A stretch of 46,670 nucleotides of DNA from Gammaproteobacteria bacterium (GTDB lineage: Bacteria; Pseudomonadota; Gammaproteobacteria; Steroidobacterales; Steroidobacteraceae). The position numbers and the translations under genes are program-made. The stretch lies in the NCBI GenBank assembly GCA_028293805.1, contig JAQGOC010000071.1:1-46670 (forward strand), in the 5' to 3' direction. The notes under the pieces are model-generated. The model ran no database searches. It saw nothing but the letters and a program-made list of their open reading frames with translations, and was not told the DNA's origin. Of the stretch, positions 1-7,543 are shown one piece after another. Position 1 is the first letter of the stretch; each line of letters opens with the position of its first letter.

Positions 1-614
1 AGGCGGGAAACCACGATCCGGAGGATTTCCTTGCCGAAGGCGGTGGTGCTCGATGAGTTCGCAATCAGGGCGCCCCGATCGCCTCGGCGCACGGCCGGAC
101 GCTCGCCGTAGACGGCAGCCTCATCGCCCAGTCCGGCGATGGGCTTGCCTTTTTCGAACGTGCCCAAGCCTTTGTACTCAGCGGCAGTCATGACGTCCAG
201 GGTGATTTCTCCGCTCGCTCCCGGGTGACCGGAAAAATGGTATGTGCAGGCGGAGTGCTGCTCGACAGCCGGGCTGACGTCGGTTTTCACCTGCTGCGTT
301 GACAGGGTGTACTGGGAGGCGGGAAAGTCTTTCGATTGCACCTTATCTGTCGCCGCGGCGAAATCGACAGGAGTAAGCAATGAGCAGGCGTCCACCCCCG
401 CGAGGCTTGTTGAGTTGCCGGTCGTCGCGGCGCTTTCGGATAGCGAGCCATCGGTGGATGCGGCTGCTACCGGTTTGCTCCCCGATGACCCACTCCCGCA
501 AGCTGCGAGGCCGAGCATCCCGCCAATGATGACGGCCCGGAGCCGGACGCGGGTGCCTTTCCGGACGCAAGGGCTGTATGAAGTGCTCGGGCTTGACGGA
601 ACGAATCTGTTCAT
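1..614 (-). CDS. Putative lipoprotein, DUF3558-like (3' end cut by window edge)
   Basis: An open frame runs leftward from ATG at 612-614 off the left edge without a stop (204 codons visible). The N-terminus is basic, then hydrophobic, and ends in a lipobox (LGLAAC, Cys39) followed by a Gly/Ser-rich linker, as in a secreted lipoprotein. The mature part contains DACSLLTPVDFAAAT (about 75-89) and a second Cys in SACTYHFSG (about 130-138), a spacing that recalls DUF3558-type lipoproteins, which are best known from actinobacteria. The family match is from memory and tentative; the lipoprotein call is firm. The open frames on the other strand of this stretch lack any recognisable protein signal and are shadows. 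An AAGG lies about 11 nt before the start, which is weak support for it. The gene diverges from the metallophosphoesterase gene. Confidence 0.72.
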   Translation of the reverse strand, partial: MNRFVPSSPSTSYSPCVRKGTRVRLRAVIIGGMLGLAACGSGSSGSKPVAAASTDGSLSESAATTGNSTSLAGVDACSLLTPVDFAAATDKVQSKDFPASQYTLSTQQVKTDVSPAVEQHSACTYHFSGHPGASGEITLDVMTAAEYKGLGTFEKGKPIAGLGDEAAVYGERPAVRRGDRGALIANSSSTTAFGKEILRIVVSR

Positions 615-1033
615 TTGCGTGTAAGCCTTGTTCGAATCGGTTCCCAGCCGGCCGACCCGCTGTGCTGAAGATGCTCCGCGTGCGGCGCGTCAAACAGTCC
701 AATCGTCTGCCGGGGACCGTAGTTTTGTTGGCACGCTCGAATCATAGTCCCCGGTCGAAAGAAAATGAAACTGAAAGATCACGTGCATCGTCATGGGCTA
801 TATCTACGGATGCGCGGATGCGGCCGTCTGATGAAAATGTAAGCCGGGAACGCGGCTACTGAGCTCCCGGAGCTTCGAGAATCGATCTGCAGCAGGTCCG
901 GGAATAAAACGCTCGGCTCCGAAGTCCTGTCTCCCGAACCTACCAAGAGTGCGAGCGTACCTCGCACGGGTGACCTGCACGGGACACCCCGGATCACAGT
1001 GAGCAGGCTCCGCCTGCCCAACGGGAGAGAGAC
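615..1033. other. Intergenic region between divergent genes
   Basis: This 419-bp gap has short open frames on both strands, but none reads like a protein. It contains a 7-bp perfect inverted repeat at 949-967, a 6-bp stem with a 3-nt loop at 1003-1017 just before the next gene's ribosome site, and an 8-bp inverted repeat with a long loop (710-717 and 747-754). No convincing sigma-70 promoter was found by eye. Confidence 0.5.
949..967. repeat. 7-bp inverted repeat, possible operator
   Basis: GTGCGAG-CGTAC-CTCGCAC is a perfect 7-bp inverted repeat with a 5-nt centre, 67 bp before the start of the metallophosphoesterase gene. It could be a regulator site or an RNA hairpin in the leader. Function is not established; in GC-rich DNA such repeats also arise by chance. 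Confidence 0.3.
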
Positions 1034-1975
1034 ATGGCGGATGAAAAATCCCTCAATTCGCGGCGCAGTGCCCTTAAATGCATGGCCTTTGGCGGCGCCG
1101 GTACCCTTTTTGCCCTGGCAGGCGGCGTCCTCACGCCGATCGAGCTGGCGGCGGCTGTTGCCGATAATCAAGGAGCCGCCAGGGCTGGAAAGCCGCTGTT
1201 CGTACAGATCAGCGACACTCACATCGGCTTCAACAAGGAGGCCAATCCCGATGTCAACAGAACCCTCATGCAGACCATCAGTCTCGTGAACGGGATGTCC
1301 GAGCAGCCCCGGCTCATCATCCATACGGGCGATATCACTCACCTCTCGAAGCCCGCGGAATTCGACATCGCGCAGCAGATGTTTTCAGGCCTGCGCACCA
1401 CCGAGATGCACACGGTACCCGGCGAGCACGACACTACCGACGCGACTGTCAGCGAATACTTCAATCGATTCGGCAAAGCGTCCCGGAACAAGGGCTACTA
1501 CAGCTTTGATCATGCCGGCGTGCACTTCATTGCCCTCGTCAACGTATTGCAATTCAAGGCCGGTGGCCTTGGCACCTTGGGGGCGGAACAGCTCGCCTGG
1601 GTTGCGGCCGACCTGAAGGGCCGCACCGACAGCACGCCTATCGTGGTCTTTGCCCACATGCCGCTGTGGACGATCTACGAGCCTTGGGGCTGGGGTACGG
1701 GGGATTCAGAGCCACTCATGGCCCAACTGCGCCGTTTCGGGTCAGTGACCGTGCTCAACGGTCATATCCATCAGATCGTCCAGAAGGTGGAAGGCAACAT
1801 GACCTTTCACACGGCCCGCTCGACCGCCTATCCGCAACCGATCGCGGGGGTGGGACCGGGACCCGGTCCTCTCAAAGTCGCTGCGGATCAATTGCCCACA
1901 ATGCTGGGCCTCACCAGCGTCTCTGTAGTGAAGCATCCCTGGTCGCAGGTACTCAGCGACGCAACGCTTGCCTGA
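1034..1975 (+). CDS. Tat-exported calcineurin-like metallophosphoesterase
   Basis: A 313-residue hydrolase of the calcineurin-like phosphoesterase fold, expected to cleave a phosphoester with a two-metal centre outside the cytoplasm. The N-terminus has a twin-arginine motif (SRRSALK, residues 9-15) before a hydrophobic stretch, so export folded through Tat is likely. Metal-binding motifs are in order: SDTH (D61, H63), GD (D100), GEHD (130-133), a lone H208 and GHIH (243-246). The usual Asn of GN-H-D/E is replaced by Glu131, which may alter the metal site. GGGAGAGAG precedes the ATG. The cupredoxin gene starts 34 bp downstream on the same strand, so the two probably form an operon. The substrate is unknown. 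Confidence 0.85.
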   Translation: MADEKSLNSRRSALKCMAFGGAGTLFALAGGVLTPIELAAAVADNQGAARAGKPLFVQISDTHIGFNKEANPDVNRTLMQTISLVNGMSEQPRLIIHTGDITHLSKPAEFDIAQQMFSGLRTTEMHTVPGEHDTTDATVSEYFNRFGKASRNKGYYSFDHAGVHFIALVNVLQFKAGGLGTLGAEQLAWVAADLKGRTDSTPIVVFAHMPLWTIYEPWGWGTGDSEPLMAQLRRFGSVTVLNGHIHQIVQKVEGNMTFHTARSTAYPQPIAGVGPGPGPLKVAADQLPTMLGLTSVSVVKHPWSQVLSDATLA

Positions 1976-2009
1976 CCCTACAGCGACCCTCTACGAGGAG
2001 AATTTTCAC

Positions 2010-2354
2010 ATGTTTACGGGACGATTTCGTTTGCTGCAGAGGTCCGCGGGTGCGGCGATGCTGTGCTGGGTGTTGGCCACGGGTCCAGCGCCGGCGGAAA
2101 CGCCGGACGCGCACAGGATCGTGGTAAAGAATTTCATGTTCGCGCCCATGACGTTGACGGTCAAAGCCGGCTCCACCGTCACCTGGTCCAACATGGACGA
2201 GGAGCCGCATACCGTGAGCAGCGATACAGGACTGTTCCGCTCGGGAGCCATGGATACGAACGAAATCTTCTCGTTCAAGTTCGACAAGCCCGGCACCTAT
2301 CATTTTACGTGTTCGATTCACCCGCGCATGGTGGGAACGATCGTGGTTGACTAG
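2010..2354 (+). CDS. Periplasmic cupredoxin (plastocyanin/amicyanin-like)
   Basis: A 114-residue small blue-copper-type protein. A signal peptide (residues 1-29, ending APA-E) directs it to the periplasm. The type 1 copper ligands are all visible: H67 in EEPHTV, then C101, H104 and M107 in CSIHPRM. This is the short amicyanin-like ligand loop. The likely role is electron transfer or copper binding; the partner is unknown. ATG at 2010 is chosen over an in-frame start 42 nt upstream because GAGGAG lies at 1995-2000 and because the signal peptide then begins properly. It follows the metallophosphoesterase closely and is probably co-transcribed with it. Confidence 0.9.
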   Translation: MFTGRFRLLQRSAGAAMLCWVLATGPAPAETPDAHRIVVKNFMFAPMTLTVKAGSTVTWSNMDEEPHTVSSDTGLFRSGAMDTNEIFSFKFDKPGTYHFTCSIHPRMVGTIVVD

Positions 2355-2500
2355 GTCACATCAGCCGGGTTTACGCAGGAGTCCTGGACAACTTCCCGGG
2401 ACCGACTGGAGGAGAGGCGGATCACGACGGTGGAAAAAGTGACCGGTGATCGAGGTGCTAGCAGGACGATAAAGGAGATGCCGGCCCTCGAGTCGAGCTG

Positions 2501-2555
2501 AAAAATCCCCGGTGCGTTACCCGGCTGCCGGCCTGGAGCCGTGGCCGGGTAACGC
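2501..2555 (-). terminator. Candidate intrinsic terminator
   Basis: A perfect 12-bp stem (2514-2525 pairing with 2544-2555) encloses an 18-nt loop. Read leftward, the stem is followed after 8 nt by a run of five T (2505-2501). It lies between the convergent cupredoxin and ScyD/E-like genes, 75 bp past the stop of the latter. The T-run is a little distant, so efficiency is uncertain. Confidence 0.5.
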
Positions 2556-2629
2556 GCCTGCCGAATAAGAGGCCTTGGGAGAATTCATCGGCTCCTGTGC
2601 GGATGCGCGTGTCGAAGGTGCTGTCGTTC

Positions 2630-3766
2630 CTACCAGCCCGGTGCGATATCGAACCGCAGAATCTGGCCCAGCCCTGCCGGTGCCGCTCCAAAATTCGATA
2701 TATACAACCGGCCGTCCGGCCCGAACGTCATGGCGGTCGGGACAGACAGCCCGGTGACGACCTCTTCGATTTCACCAGACCTCTTGACCCGCACCACCTT
2801 GCCGTTGCCTGGAGCAGGATTGCCCGGGGCGGTGGAAAGCTCGAGGACGTAGAGCAATCCATCCGGACCAAAGTGTACGGCCACTACCGTGGTGAATCCC
2901 GCCTTGGAGTTTACGATGTCATAGCCATGTCCGTCATTGTCGAACCCGGGTACGACATCATCGTCGAAACCACCCCCTTTGCGAATGGTCAGAATTCGAG
3001 CCCACTGCGGATCTATGGGAAATAGACCTAGATTCCCCACGTAAAAGGAGCCGCGCCGTTCTGCGATGGAGGTCGGAACAATGTGGCCCTCCGACGCCGA
3101 GATATCGATGACCTGTCTGATCGTTCTACCCTTGTCGACGGAGAACACTTGGCCATGGTTCGGCTCCACGGCGTATAGTGTCTCACCCACAGCAATCATG
3201 TTGTAAAGAGTTCCGTCCGGCTCGAAGTCGTCGGGACTCTCATACCTGGCCGGATGAGTCTGCAGAAAGGCGCCGATATCTGCGATGAGGCTCCATTGCC
3301 CCGTATTGCGATTGACTTGCGCGATGCCGTTGGGACTGTCCGGATTACCATGCGAGCAGCCGCCGCCGGCTACGAGCGCGTACAGCGTGCCATTCAGAAA
3401 TACGACATCGGCCACCCCGATGACGTCTCCCATGCTGTCCTTTGTCGATGGAAACCCCGACGCCACCGTCGTCCTGGCCCCGTTGCTGCCGATCTTGGAT
3501 ATCCTCGCGGTCTTGCCCCCGGTGTACGGTCCAACAGGCGGCGGCACCTGCTGACAAGCCATTCCCGTGCTGTTAGTCCCGCCGGTTCCGGCTTCCGCAA
3601 CATACAGGAGTCCATCCGGACCGAACGTGAGTCCGCGGGGTGCCTCGAGGCCCCTGGCATAAACGGTGAATGTATTGGGCTGTTGTGCGACGGCCGGGAC
3701 GATTGAAAGACCTGCCGCCGCTGTCGCAACTATCAGTGCCGTCGATAAGAGTGTGACGCGTTTCAT
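2630..3766 (-). CDS. Secreted ScyD/ScyE-family beta-propeller protein
   Basis: A 378-residue exported protein with a signal peptide (about 1-27, ending AVA-QQ). Propeller-blade repeats of the type F-GPDG-LYV recur: GLTFGPDGLLYVAEAG near 46-61, HFGPDGLLYVLELS near 300 and TFGPDGRLYISNFG near 345. This pattern and overall length match the ScyD/ScyE family. Family members were named from the cyanobacterial scytonemin cluster but also occur singly in other bacteria. No scytonemin partner genes are present here, so that pathway should not be inferred. The gene stands alone between convergent and divergent neighbours. Its function is unknown; an extracellular binding or hydrolase-like role is possible. 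Confidence 0.82.
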   Translation of the reverse strand: MKRVTLLSTALIVATAAAGLSIVPAVAQQPNTFTVYARGLEAPRGLTFGPDGLLYVAEAGTGGTNSTGMACQQVPPPVGPYTGGKTARISKIGSNGARTTVASGFPSTKDSMGDVIGVADVVFLNGTLYALVAGGGCSHGNPDSPNGIAQVNRNTGQWSLIADIGAFLQTHPARYESPDDFEPDGTLYNMIAVGETLYAVEPNHGQVFSVDKGRTIRQVIDISASEGHIVPTSIAERRGSFYVGNLGLFPIDPQWARILTIRKGGGFDDDVVPGFDNDGHGYDIVNSKAGFTTVVAVHFGPDGLLYVLELSTAPGNPAPGNGKVVRVKRSGEIEEVVTGLSVPTAMTFGPDGRLYISNFGAAPAGLGQILRFDIAPGW

Positions 3767-3899
3767 TGCTCCTCCCCTTTGATTGTGCCGTCAGGCGCCG
3801 CTACGATACGCCGCCTTGCGGTTTTGCTCCGCCGTAAGCGAAATCGCGGCCGTTGCCCCTCGCGTCCGGCACGAGCCACTTTTTTTTTGGAATCTAGGA

Positions 3900-3927
3900 C
3901 TTGAAGGTGGCTTGCGGTGCCCTATAT
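3900..3927 (+). promoter_or_regulatory. Heat-shock (sigma-32 type) promoter for the Hsp20 gene
   Basis: CTTGAAG at 3900-3906 and CCCTATAT at 3920-3927 are separated by 13 nt. This closely resembles the sigma-32 consensus (CTTGAAA, 11-15 nt, CCCCATNT). It lies about 93 nt before the small heat-shock protein start, which fits the gene's role and leaves a leader of about 85 nt. Confidence 0.7.
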
Positions 3928-4019
3928 GCGGAATCGGGACTGGGCGGCGGATGGGCCGTGCCGAAGGGCATCCGGGCCGCTCGGGGCGAATCAACATTAA
4001 ACCTACGGAGGACATTGCA

Positions 4020-4466
4020 ATGGCAACCGTACGTTACGAGCCTTGGACGGTACTCTCGCAGTTGCAGAACGACATCAATCGCGCGTTTGGCAACTTGAAC
4101 GACGGGGAGAGCAGCAGTGCGACGGCTGAGTGGATGCCGGCGGTCGACGTCTGCGAGTACACCGATCGTTTTGAACTGCTGGTTGACCTCCCGGGCGTCG
4201 AGCCTAAGGCGGTCGACATCACTTTGGATAACGGCGTACTGACTCTCGCGGGGGAACGCCGCGACGAAAAGCGGGCGTCAGGCGGCGGCGCAGAGGATCC
4301 ACAGCAACAGCGGAGGGAGCGGCGCCAAGGCCGTTTCTATAGGCGCTTCATCCTTCCGGACACCGCGGACGCCGAGAATGTCAACGCCGTCGGTCGCAAC
4401 GGGGTTCTCGAGATCTCCATTGCAAAGCACGCCAGGGCGCAGCCGCGCCGCATCACCGTCAAGTGA
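4020..4466 (+). CDS. Small heat-shock protein, Hsp20 family
   Basis: A 148-residue ATP-independent chaperone that would bind unfolding proteins and form oligomers in the cytoplasm. The alpha-crystallin domain begins near residue 38 (WMPAVDVCEYTDRFELLVDL) and runs to the C-terminus. It contains the characteristic DLPGV motif and the GVL stretch (NGVLEISIAK) near the end. The C-terminal I-X-V motif (RRITVK) used for oligomer contacts is present. A basic, Gln/Arg-rich insert lies at about residues 84-101. ATG at 4020 is preferred over a far-upstream in-frame start because GGAGGA lies at 4007-4012 and because the heat-shock promoter sits inside the longer frame. Confidence 0.93.
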   Translation: MATVRYEPWTVLSQLQNDINRAFGNLNDGESSSATAEWMPAVDVCEYTDRFELLVDLPGVEPKAVDITLDNGVLTLAGERRDEKRASGGGAEDPQQQRRERRQGRFYRRFILPDTADAENVNAVGRNGVLEISIAKHARAQPRRITVK

Positions 4467-4535
4467 TGTTGCAGCCGTGGTGAACGGTCAAAGGGACCTC
4501 GCCCGAGGCGCGCGAGCGGCATCACTTTGACGAGC

Positions 4536-4557
4536 AGGGGCCGCGGCAGCGGCCCTT
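4536..4557. terminator. Hairpin between convergent genes
   Basis: AGGGGCCGC (4536-4544) can pair with GCGGCCCTT (4549-4557) across a 4-nt loop, with one G-T pair. It lies between the convergent Hsp20 and DUF892 genes and could serve either strand. No T-run follows, so this is a weak call. Confidence 0.3.
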
Positions 4558-4640
4558 GCTCCCGCGACCAGCTGCATTGGCGAACGACAGCCCCACGCCG
4601 CGCAATGCGCGTCGCGGGGCCATTGCCGTCCGCGAATCGT

Positions 4641-5261
4641 TTACGTCGACGCACGACGCTCGGAGCCCTCGTTCCGGCGCGATCGGCCGCCGCCGCCTTG
4701 ACTATCCCCTTCGTCCTGCTGGTCCTCGGACTCCTGCGACATCAATGCCGGCAGGATCTCGTTCTCAGCAAGCTGTGTCAGCTCCTGATCGAAGCTCTTG
4801 CCTTCCTTGAGCGCCCGCTCCATGGCGCGAACGGCGGCCTTCTGCTCCACCGCCTGTGCCAGTGACCTGGCAGTTCCCCATGCAGCGATGCAGTAGTGCT
4901 CCGTCTTTTGTATGGCGGCAATCAGAACCTCGTCCAGGGCCGGCCCCGGCTCGATCTCCTGAATATGCTCGCGTGCATCGTTGATCAGGCCCTCAGCCGC
5001 GAGATTCTTCCTGCGTCCGGGACTTTCCTCGAGCTCGTCGAACGCGGCGTCCAGCTCCTTGAGGATGCGTTCGCCTTCCTCCTGGCGCTGTTCCAGCATT
5101 GGCCGCAACTTTTCTGATTGAGCCGATTTCGCCAGGCGCGGCAGCGTACGCGCCAACTGCGTCTCGGCACTGTAGATCTGCTGCAGCTCCATGACGAGCA
5201 GTTCGGTGCAGTCCGGCGATTCTCTCTTCGATTGTTTGCTCGATTTGCTGCTTCTTGCCAT
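4641..5261 (-). CDS. YciE/YciF-type ferritin-like protein (DUF892)
   Basis: A 206-residue helical protein of the DUF892 family, whose members adopt a ferritin-like four-helix bundle and are often induced by stress. The signature helix segment ELLVMELQQIYSAETQLART lies near residues 20-39. A Glu-rich second helix follows (RQEEGERILKELDAAFDELE), then QKTEHYCIAAWGTAR near 115-129 with the conserved E-H pair. The N-terminus is Ser/Lys-rich, and the last 30 residues are a charged, Gly/Arg-rich tail. Family knowledge suggests di-iron binding, but activity is unproven. It is transcribed convergently with the Hsp20 gene, which fits a shared stress theme without proving it. Confidence 0.82.
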   Translation of the reverse strand: MARSSKSSKQSKRESPDCTELLVMELQQIYSAETQLARTLPRLAKSAQSEKLRPMLEQRQEEGERILKELDAAFDELEESPGRRKNLAAEGLINDAREHIQEIEPGPALDEVLIAAIQKTEHYCIAAWGTARSLAQAVEQKAAVRAMERALKEGKSFDQELTQLAENEILPALMSQESEDQQDEGDSQGGGGRSRRNEGSERRAST

Positions 5262-5713
5262 TGGTGTCTCCGAAAGTTGGAAAGGATGTGGTGCTTTGAA
5301 GGGCTCGTCTCATGCCCCCGGTAGCGGTCGCGTCTCGACGAGCCGACGTTGCACTGAAGGCTGTTGTTCGGTGCCGCCCCAACAACGAATGCGGCATCCG
5401 GTCGTTCCTGCATCGACAGATATAACCAGCTGCAGAGTTGCCGCTCGGACCTCGGGCGGCGTCCCCGGGCGTGTGCACGCACTTTCGAATTGACGCTGTG
5501 AAATCCGCGCGAGTAGCATCAGGAGACGCTGCCGCAGAGGGGACGAGTTCGAGGTGGTCCCTACCAGCGGCACAAAAAAGAAACGTCGCAGGGAGAGTCC
5601 TATGGATCGTTACGCGCCGGGCTTGCGCGGGAGCTCGCATTGCGATGCTCGTGCGATGCGCCGTCGGCCGGTCTTCCTGCCCTTAACCCAGGCGTATTGA
5701 CAGGAGGACCCAC
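5262..5713. other. Intergenic region between divergent genes
   Basis: This 452-bp gap separates the divergent DUF892 and amidase genes. Several open frames cross it but none shows a protein-like composition or a recognisable family. The only reading frame worth a note is the 32-codon one at 5602-5700. No clear promoter was recognised by eye. Confidence 0.4.
5602..5700 (+). CDS. Possible 32-residue leader peptide
   Basis: ATG at 5602 is preceded by AGGGAGAG and opens a 32-codon frame that stops 13 bp before the amidase start, where its TGA abuts the amidase ribosome site (CAGGAGG). Position and ribosome site suit a leader peptide, but the predicted peptide (Arg-rich, no signal or membrane segment) matches nothing I know. 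It may be chance. Confidence 0.2.
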   Translation: MDRYAPGLRGSSHCDARAMRRRPVFLPLTQAY

Positions 5714-7480
5714 ATGACGACATCCCGCATGAGAGGACGGATACTGGCGGCAGCGTTGTGGCTGTTGCCGCTGACGGGCGGCGCCGCGCCACCCAGTGAC
5801 GACTCGCAGAAGGAGTTCCGGTTCCGCTACAGCGAAGCAACCGTGGCGGAGCTTCAGGCGGAGATGGCCGCCGGCCGTCTCACATCGGAGCAGTTGACGG
5901 GTGAATACATCGCGCGAATTTTCAAGCTCGATCAGGGCGGACCGGGCGTTAATGCGATCATCGAGCTGAACCCGGATGCGCTCGCGATGGCGCGCCAGGC
6001 GGACACTCTACGCAGGCAGGGCCGCGTGCTGGGGCCCCTGCACGGCATCCCGGTTCTTCTGAAGGCCAACATCGACACGGGCGACAAGCTGCAGACTACG
6101 GCGGGGTCGCTGGCGCTGGCGGGTGCTCCTGCGATACGCGACTCCACTGTAGCCGCGCAGTTGCGGGCAGGCGGGGCAGTCATCCTCGGTAAAACAAATC
6201 TGTCCGAGTGGGCGAATTTCCGCTCCACCGCCGCCACCAGCGGCTGGTCGGCGATCGGCGGCCAGACTCATAACCCGTACGGTATCGACCGCAATCCCTG
6301 CGGTTCGAGTTCCGGCTCGGGCGCCGCTGTATCAGCCAACTTTGCGACAGTCTCGTTGGGCACGGAGACGGACGGCAGCATAGTGTGTCCGGCCAACGCA
6401 AACGGCGTCGTGGGTATCAAGCCTACCGTGGGTCTGACCAGCCGCGCCGGTGTAGTCCCGATCGCACACACTCAGGATAGCGTCGGTCCACACGGCCGTA
6501 CCGTAGCCGATGCGGCTGTGGCGCTCGGGGTTATCCAGAGTCGAACGTTCGATGGGCGTGATGCCGCGACCGGGTCGGTTCCCTTGGGTTGGAAGGGGCG
6601 CTCGCGGCCGACGAACATTCCGACCGACTACACGAAGTTCCTCGATCCGCACGGACTGAAGGGTGCTCGCATCGGTGTGACGCGGCAGGGGGTGGACAGC
6701 GCTCCCGCGGCGGTAGTGGCTGCCTTCGATGCGGCGCTTGCCGCGATCAAGGCGGCAGGGGCGACCGTCATCGAGCTCGACGGTCCCAATGGAGCGGGCT
6801 TTACCTTCCCGGCGCCGGCCGGCGAGACCCTGCTCCTGGAGTATGAATTCCGGGACGATGTGCGCAACTATTTCGCCACCCGCAGCGGGGTACCGATGGC
6901 CGGGAAGACGTTGGCGGACGCGATCGCCTTCAACAACGCCAACGCCGATGTGGAGATGCCTTTCTTCGGACAGGATATCTTCGAGCAGTCCGAGGGACTG
7001 GCAATCGGCGCGGACGCAGCGCAAGCGGACTTCAACGGTATGACGTACAACCAGGCGCTGGAGATCGACCGGCTCTCGGGAGTCAACGGCATCGACAAAG
7101 CGCTGCAGGCCTTCAGTCTGGATGCGATCGTCGCGCCGACCGACAATCCCGCGTGGGTGACGGATCTGCTCTACGGCGATCACTTCGTGTTCGGCAGCTC
7201 GAGCCTCGCGGCGGCGGAGGGCTATCCGGTCGTGCAGGTGCCGGCCGGGATGGTGTTCGAGATCCCGTTGGGGATCAGCTTCTTCGGCACGGCTTTCAGC
7301 GAGCCCACGCTGATCAGGCTGGCGTCCGGCTTCGAGGCCGTAACTCAGGTGCGTGCGAAAAACCTGCCGACGTTCGCTCCAACCGTACCGGACGACCACA
7401 TCACCGGAACGAAGCTGGAGCGGCCTCACCACCACAAGCAGTCCTCGCAGACCAACAGCGACCCGCAGCGTCACCTGTAG
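5714..7480 (+). CDS. Secreted amidase, amidase-signature family
   Basis: A 588-residue amide hydrolase of the amidase-signature (AS) family. The Ser-cisSer-Lys triad is visible by alignment to the family pattern: K117 in PVLLKANID, S199 in CGSSSGSG, and the nucleophile S222 in ETDGSIVCPA. A signal peptide (residues 1 to about 25) indicates export, as in the periplasmic amidases of proteobacteria often annotated as GatA-like. It is not a tRNA amidotransferase: it has a signal peptide and no GatB/GatC neighbours. The last 30 residues are His/Lys-rich. ATG at 5714 has CAGGAGG upstream. The physiological amide substrate cannot be read from sequence. Confidence 0.9.
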   Translation: MTTSRMRGRILAAALWLLPLTGGAAPPSDDSQKEFRFRYSEATVAELQAEMAAGRLTSEQLTGEYIARIFKLDQGGPGVNAIIELNPDALAMARQADTLRRQGRVLGPLHGIPVLLKANIDTGDKLQTTAGSLALAGAPAIRDSTVAAQLRAGGAVILGKTNLSEWANFRSTAATSGWSAIGGQTHNPYGIDRNPCGSSSGSGAAVSANFATVSLGTETDGSIVCPANANGVVGIKPTVGLTSRAGVVPIAHTQDSVGPHGRTVADAAVALGVIQSRTFDGRDAATGSVPLGWKGRSRPTNIPTDYTKFLDPHGLKGARIGVTRQGVDSAPAAVVAAFDAALAAIKAAGATVIELDGPNGAGFTFPAPAGETLLLEYEFRDDVRNYFATRSGVPMAGKTLADAIAFNNANADVEMPFFGQDIFEQSEGLAIGADAAQADFNGMTYNQALEIDRLSGVNGIDKALQAFSLDAIVAPTDNPAWVTDLLYGDHFVFGSSSLAAAEGYPVVQVPAGMVFEIPLGISFFGTAFSEPTLIRLASGFEAVTQVRAKNLPTFAPTVPDDHITGTKLERPHHHKQSSQTNSDPQRHL

Positions 7481-7490
7481 TCGACTGGCC

Positions 7491-7521
7491 CGCGAGCCGG
7501 GGCGCTCAACCCCGGCTCGCG
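7491..7521. terminator. Strong hairpin, likely two-way terminator
   Basis: CGCGAGCCGGGG (7491-7502) and CCCCGGCTCGCG (7510-7521) form a perfect 12-bp stem with a 7-nt loop. It sits in the 63-bp gap between the convergent amidase and methyltransferase-esterase genes. No T-run is present on either side, so it may act as a bidirectional stop or simply as a 3'-end protecting hairpin. Confidence 0.5.
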
Positions 7522-7543
7522 CTCGTCCAGCGCGATCGACGCC

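Noticed and set aside
244..624. Rightward 126-residue open frame at the left end
   Set aside because: It is antisense to a frame with a clear lipobox and protein-like sequence; the rightward translation has no recognisable features.
6332..7474. Leftward 380-residue open frame inside the amidase gene
   Set aside because: The amidase frame has all catalytic motifs; the antisense frame is Arg/His-rich and arises from GC-rich codon bias.
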